Assembly (NCBI GenBank): GCA_036554605.1
Contig: DATBMY010000508.1
Span: 1 to 8,094, forward strand
DNA from: DATBMY01 sp036554605
GTDB taxonomy: Bacteria > Acidobacteriota > Blastocatellia > UBA7656
Length of the DNA stretch: 8,094 nucleotides
Reading direction: 5' to 3'
Each line of letters opens with the position of its first letter. Within the stretch, counting starts at the first letter, position 1. Of the stretch, positions 5,072-8,094 are shown piece by piece. The translations under genes were made by a program, and so were the position numbers. Under the pieces are notes generated by a model, which searched no databases, was not told the DNA's origin, and was given only the letters and a program-made list of their open reading frames with translations.

Positions 5072-6523
5072 CTAGGGGCGGGTGTAGATGAAATCGGGAG
5101 ATTCGGTGCCGTCCGCATTGCGCACCCTGAGCCTGACCGTCTGGCCGGGGGCGATCTTCTTAGCCGCCTTCTTGCCCTTGAGCAGCGTGCCGGGACTTGC
5201 GGCGTCGTTTGCCGTCTTCTGCTTCGCGCCGTCGAGCAGGATCTTCGCGCCTTGATCGAATCCCGTCCCTTGAATAAAGAGCTTCTTGCCGCTGATGGAT
5301 ACACCGGTGATCTCAGGTACTGCCAGGCTGTCGAAGAGTTCAGCGCCGGTGAAGGGCTCGGGGTTATTGAGATCATCAAAGCCCGCGGCGACGATAACCT
5401 TGCCATCACTTAGCAAAGTCGCCGTGTGGCCTGCGCGCGCATTGCCCATCTTGCCCGTGGGTGACCACGTTTCCGTAGCCGGGTCATAAATGTCGCCCTT
5501 GTCGAGAAGGGCAAAATCGTTTCCATAACCTGCGATAAGCATGACCCTGCCGCTCAAAAGCCGCGTCTCGGTAGCGAAGTCGCGGGCGAAGGTCATATCA
5601 CCGGTGGCGCCCCACTGCTGGGTGGCAGGGTCATAGATTTCGGCTTTGTTCGTCGGCTGATCGGTCGTGTTATTGTCAGTGCCCCCTGCCAGCAGGACTC
5701 TGCCGTCGAGCAATAAAGTAGCGGTCGGAGTCGAGCGCGGAAGCAATACCTCTCCTGTAAACGACCAGGTTTCAGTCTCCGGGTCGTACAGTTCACAGCT
5801 TCTGACCGGGGTCAAGAAAGGCGGTTGGTTCAGGTTCTCATTGGAGCCGGTCGCAACCAGAGCTTTGCCGTTGAGCAACGACGTCATAGTATGAGCGAAG
5901 CGTGGTAGGCTCATCGCGCCTGTATCGCTCCACTCGCCGGTGGCCGGGTCATACAACTCGGCGCTGCCGGTAGGTAGGAAGCTCCCATCTCCAGGTACCA
6001 ATCCGCCCGCCACAAGCACTTTTCCGTTTGCCAACACCACCGCCGTATGGAACTGTCGCGCGCTGCCGAGATTGCCAGCGGGGCTCCACTGGCCGGTCTC
6101 AGGGTCATAGAGGTGCGCTGTAGATAGAAGGACGTTGAGTCTGGTATAACCGCCGACGACCAGCACCTTGCCATTTTGCATGCGCACAGCGGCGTGGTTG
6201 GCTAAGGGGTCGGGCAGAGTGCCCGCACTGCTCCAGGTGCCCGACGCAGGATCATAAAGCTCTGCCGTGTTTGTCGTCTCACACCCTTGCCGACAGCCGA
6301 TAAGGCCGCCGACGACCAGCACCTTGCCGTCTTCCAATGGCGTAGCGGTGTGTTGAAATCTGGCCGTGCCGAGCGCGCCGGTCGGATTCCAGTTCGGCTG
6401 CTGCGCCAGCACCTGGGTGGCGCTCGCGAGCAAGTAGACCAGCAGCACGGCGCCGGACACTGAAATCAGACCAAGGGGCGAGCGAGTGGGCAAACTGTAT
6501 GGCGAACGAGAGTGCTGATTCAT
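5072..6523 (-). CDS. Secreted seven-blade Kelch beta-propeller protein with C-terminal TIG-like domain
   Basis: The 483-residue product starts with a signal peptide: a basic N-region to Arg14, a hydrophobic core at 17-35, and probable cleavage after Ala40 (QVLA|QQ). Seven Kelch repeats follow. Each has H-T/A, a GK/GR-V-L-V-x-GG strand and A-E-L-Y-D-P-x-T-x-x-W. Blade tryptophans fall at 45, 97, 146, 198, 253, 304 and 353, spaced 49-55 residues apart, and the last blade ends AELFD at 394-398. The N-terminal strand at Trp45 would complete blade seven and close the ring. Cys77 and Cys81 in blade one could form a disulphide after export. Residues 402-483 resemble an IPT/TIG beta-sandwich (GKKLFIQGTGF, ILLDG, VRLRVRNADG). 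It is probably periplasmic or extracellular and binds a ligand or protein; no galactose-oxidase copper ligands were recognised. ATG 6523 is preceded by AAGGAGG. Confidence 0.92.
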   Translation of the reverse strand: MNQHSRSPYSLPTRSPLGLISVSGAVLLVYLLASATQVLAQQPNWNPTGALGTARFQHTATPLEDGKVLVVGGLIGCRQGCETTNTAELYDPASGTWSSAGTLPDPLANHAAVRMQNGKVLVVGGYTRLNVLLSTAHLYDPETGQWSPAGNLGSARQFHTAVVLANGKVLVAGGLVPGDGSFLPTGSAELYDPATGEWSDTGAMSLPRFAHTMTSLLNGKALVATGSNENLNQPPFLTPVRSCELYDPETETWSFTGEVLLPRSTPTATLLLDGRVLLAGGTDNNTTDQPTNKAEIYDPATQQWGATGDMTFARDFATETRLLSGRVMLIAGYGNDFALLDKGDIYDPATETWSPTGKMGNARAGHTATLLSDGKVIVAAGFDDLNNPEPFTGAELFDSLAVPEITGVSISGKKLFIQGTGFDQGAKILLDGAKQKTANDAASPGTLLKGKKAAKKIAPGQTVRLRVRNADGTESPDFIYTRP

Positions 6524-6603
6524 TTTATCCCTCCTTCTTAAATCTGCGATGAAAGGTCGCCACGACATTCGTTTCTGTATATGTGAAGATTCGATAAACG
6601 GTC

Positions 6604-8091
6604 TCAACGGTCATTCCTCGCGGCATTTTGCTTCGATTCTTTGATCTGACTGTCGCGCGCATCCAGAATCCGCCGCATGGTCTGAGGACTGCGCGCCCAC
6701 GCGACGCCACGCTCAGCGGGCTGGTTGAACGCTTCGGGGTGCAGGTATGAGCCACGCTCTCGGTCGGGCTTATTCTCTTCTACAGGGATGCGATGCTTAT
6801 CGGCGTAAGCATCCTTGCGTATGCCTGTCAGTTGCCAGGAGATTTTCATGCCGGGCGTGCCGCCGGCTATCTTGAAACGATTGCCAGCGACTTCTTCAGC
6901 GACGTACAGGGTTGGAGCAGGCGCTCCAATGGCCGTGAGCAGATAGCGAAAATCACGGTTGAGCGCGCCGAACCATTCGGGCAGCTCGACTATCGCCTCG
7001 CCGTTCGAATCGAGCTTCGCGATGCCGTCGTAGATGTTTTTCATGTCGGGCGACTCTACGAAGGAGTGGTAGAGATACTTGTTCTCGGGGTCGAGCGGGT
7101 GATCTATTTTGAACGAGCCGCCGCCTTTCGAGAGATTACCCGATATCTCGACATCGCCCAGAAACTCGCCCGCCAGCCCTGCGATTGCGCCACCTGCTCC
7201 TGCGCCGGGAACGGCCACGATTCCCCTGCCGCCGTCATTGCCCGCGCCGACTCCCAGCGCGCCTATGGCAAATAGCCCGTCGCCGCCTGAGCCGTTGGTG
7301 CTAACGCCGCCGACAAGAGTGCCGCCGGCCCCCCCTGAGCTATTGGAGCTTGAGCCTCCAAATCCGACGAGACCAACGCCGCCGGGGGTCTGGCTGCCGG
7401 TGCCGCCAAGCGACAGCAACCCTGAGCCGCCACCAATAGGCTCGCTGCTGAATCCCCCGACAGCGAATATGGCTGGGCCACCAGGCGTATTGTTGGTAAC
7501 AGTGATGACGCCGTTTCCACTACTCACAGCCCCGGAGAGGATCAGCGGGACGGCCACCCCGAGCGGCATCGCGGCAGTGCCCTCGCCCTGCAAAGTTTGA
7601 TCGTGGGTTACGATCCCGGATACCGCGCTCGTCTGAATCGTGCCGTCGGGAAACTTGATTCCGCCAAGCGTCGTCTCTATCGTTCCCGCCACCGTAAGCC
7701 TTGACGTGGGCGCGTCCGTGCCTATGCCGACAAGCCCGTCCTTGTTTTCGAAGATTGTTGAGTCGCCTATCAAGGAGTTGCTGCTGCTGAAGCCTGTCCA
7801 CTTCGTAAGCCTGCCGACCGTGCCGCTGCCAAGCACTTGAAGATTCGGCCCTGCCGCCATAGCCGTGAAGTGATTTGCGGACGCGCGTGAGCCTATGCCT
7901 GCGTGTGTGCTTGTCGCGGGAATAGCCAACAGCCTGTATTGGGGCATCAATGCAAACCCGCGTGCTGCTCCCCGCTTCTCCTTTACCGTGCCGGGCATCT
8001 GAGCTTGAACCGAAGCCGCGATTAGAAATGTGCATATCAGTATTGAGAATATTTGTCTTGAAATCAGAATGTTCTTTCCATGTATGTTCAT
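6604..8091 (-). CDS. Secreted fibre-like protein: GIGT neck, glycine-rich repeats, 'HPLDP' C-terminal domain
   Basis: The 495-residue product begins with a signal peptide (hydrophobic 14-27, probable cleavage after Ala30, SVQA|Q). Residues 86-155 have the layout seen in phage-tail-fibre and related bacterial proteins: LGSGTVGRLTKWTG, SNSLIGDSTIF, GLVGIGTDAPTSRLTVAG, then IKFPDGTIQTS. Residues 204-300 form a glycine-rich repeat, entered separately. Residues 325-436 hold a domain opening FKIDHPLDPENKYLYHSF, with WFGALNRDFRYLLTAIG and KISWQLTGIRKDAYA further on. I recall this region as common in acidobacterial secreted proteins without an assigned function. A charged tail (437-495) ends the protein. 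ATG 8091 is three bases from the window edge, so its ribosome binding site cannot be seen; the signal peptide supports it. The Kelch gene follows 80 bases downstream on the same strand, and a shared transcript is likely. Confidence 0.85.
   Translation of the reverse strand: MNIHGKNILISRQIFSILICTFLIAASVQAQMPGTVKEKRGAARGFALMPQYRLLAIPATSTHAGIGSRASANHFTAMAAGPNLQVLGSGTVGRLTKWTGFSSSNSLIGDSTIFENKDGLVGIGTDAPTSRLTVAGTIETTLGGIKFPDGTIQTSAVSGIVTHDQTLQGEGTAAMPLGVAVPLILSGAVSSGNGVITVTNNTPGGPAIFAVGGFSSEPIGGGSGLLSLGGTGSQTPGGVGLVGFGGSSSNSSGGAGGTLVGGVSTNGSGGDGLFAIGALGVGAGNDGGRGIVAVPGAGAGGAIAGLAGEFLGDVEISGNLSKGGGSFKIDHPLDPENKYLYHSFVESPDMKNIYDGIAKLDSNGEAIVELPEWFGALNRDFRYLLTAIGAPAPTLYVAEEVAGNRFKIAGGTPGMKISWQLTGIRKDAYADKHRIPVEENKPDRERGSYLHPEAFNQPAERGVAWARSPQTMRRILDARDSQIKESKQNAARNDR
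7192..7482 (-). repeat. Coding glycine-rich repeats, six units of about 16 residues
   Basis: Within the fibre-like protein, residues 204-300 divide into six imperfect units of 16, 17, 16, 16, 18 and 14 residues, each opening with Gly-Gly. The unit is approximately GG-x-G-[LI]-x-x-x-GG followed by a Ser/Asn/Thr-rich turn; examples are GGVGLVGFGGSSSNSS and GGDGLFAIGALGVGAGND. Alternating hydrophobic and glycine positions with polar turns suggest a stacked beta structure rather than collagen, since there is no Gly-X-Y triplet. The opposite strand is open for 163 codons with many proline codons, which is a by-product of the GGN codons. Confidence 0.65.
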
Positions 8092-8094
8092 TGT

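Noticed and set aside
5072..6523. Galactose oxidase
   Set aside because: The Kelch propeller is shared, but I could not identify the copper-binding Tyr/His set or the Tyr-Cys cofactor pair, so only a binding propeller is claimed.
7109..7600. Plus-strand frame of 163 codons coding for a proline-rich protein
   Set aside because: It is the exact antisense of the glycine-rich repeats; GGN codons read backwards give proline codons. It has no binding site or recognisable domain.

Overview
The window looks like chromosome from an acidobacterium, probably of the class Blastocatellia. The main support is the pair of secreted proteins on the right. One combines a signal peptide, a phage-fibre-like GIGT neck, a glycine-rich repeat and a C-terminal 'HPLDP' domain. 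The other is a seven-blade Kelch propeller with a TIG-like tail. I associate both architectures with that group from memory, and no database was searched. Strong GGAGG-type ribosome binding sites and high GC agree with this but are not diagnostic. Every gene except one lies on the minus strand.

Layout from left to right. (1) 1-571 holds two minus-strand genes. One is a PDDEXK_5 nuclease of the I-Ssp6803I type with its own TATAAT promoter. The other is a tightly coupled downstream gene that runs off the window. This stretch is richer in AT than the rest: 30/60 and 29/60 G+C in the lines at 361 and 421, against 40/60 in the line at 4081. (2) 697-769 is an intact, intron-less tRNA-Arg(CCU) whose 3' end faces the nuclease gene. 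(3) 825-1706 holds apt (adenine salvage) and acyP (acylphosphatase). (4) 1788-2234 is the only plus-strand gene, a stand-alone HAD phosphatase resembling the 3'-phosphatase half of T4-type polynucleotide kinase. (5) 2239-2323 is a heptamer repeat with an imperfect 31-bp inverted repeat between two convergent genes; it also supplies the stop codon of the gene on its right. (6) 2311-4793 holds a CurA/leukotriene-B4-dehydrogenase-like NADP oxidoreductase and a berberine-bridge-like FAD oxidase, separated by a REP-like palindrome. (7) 4926-5026 holds two successive terminator-like hairpins. (8) 5072-8091 holds the two secreted proteins in tandem.

Most of the window is housekeeping metabolism and redox enzymes with no obvious joint pathway. 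The two places that deserve attention are the nuclease beside tRNA-Arg(CCU), a gene that carries group I introns in some other bacteria, and the pair of exported repeat proteins, which may form one surface or extracellular unit. I found no CRISPR array, insertion sequence, rRNA or complete mobile element.
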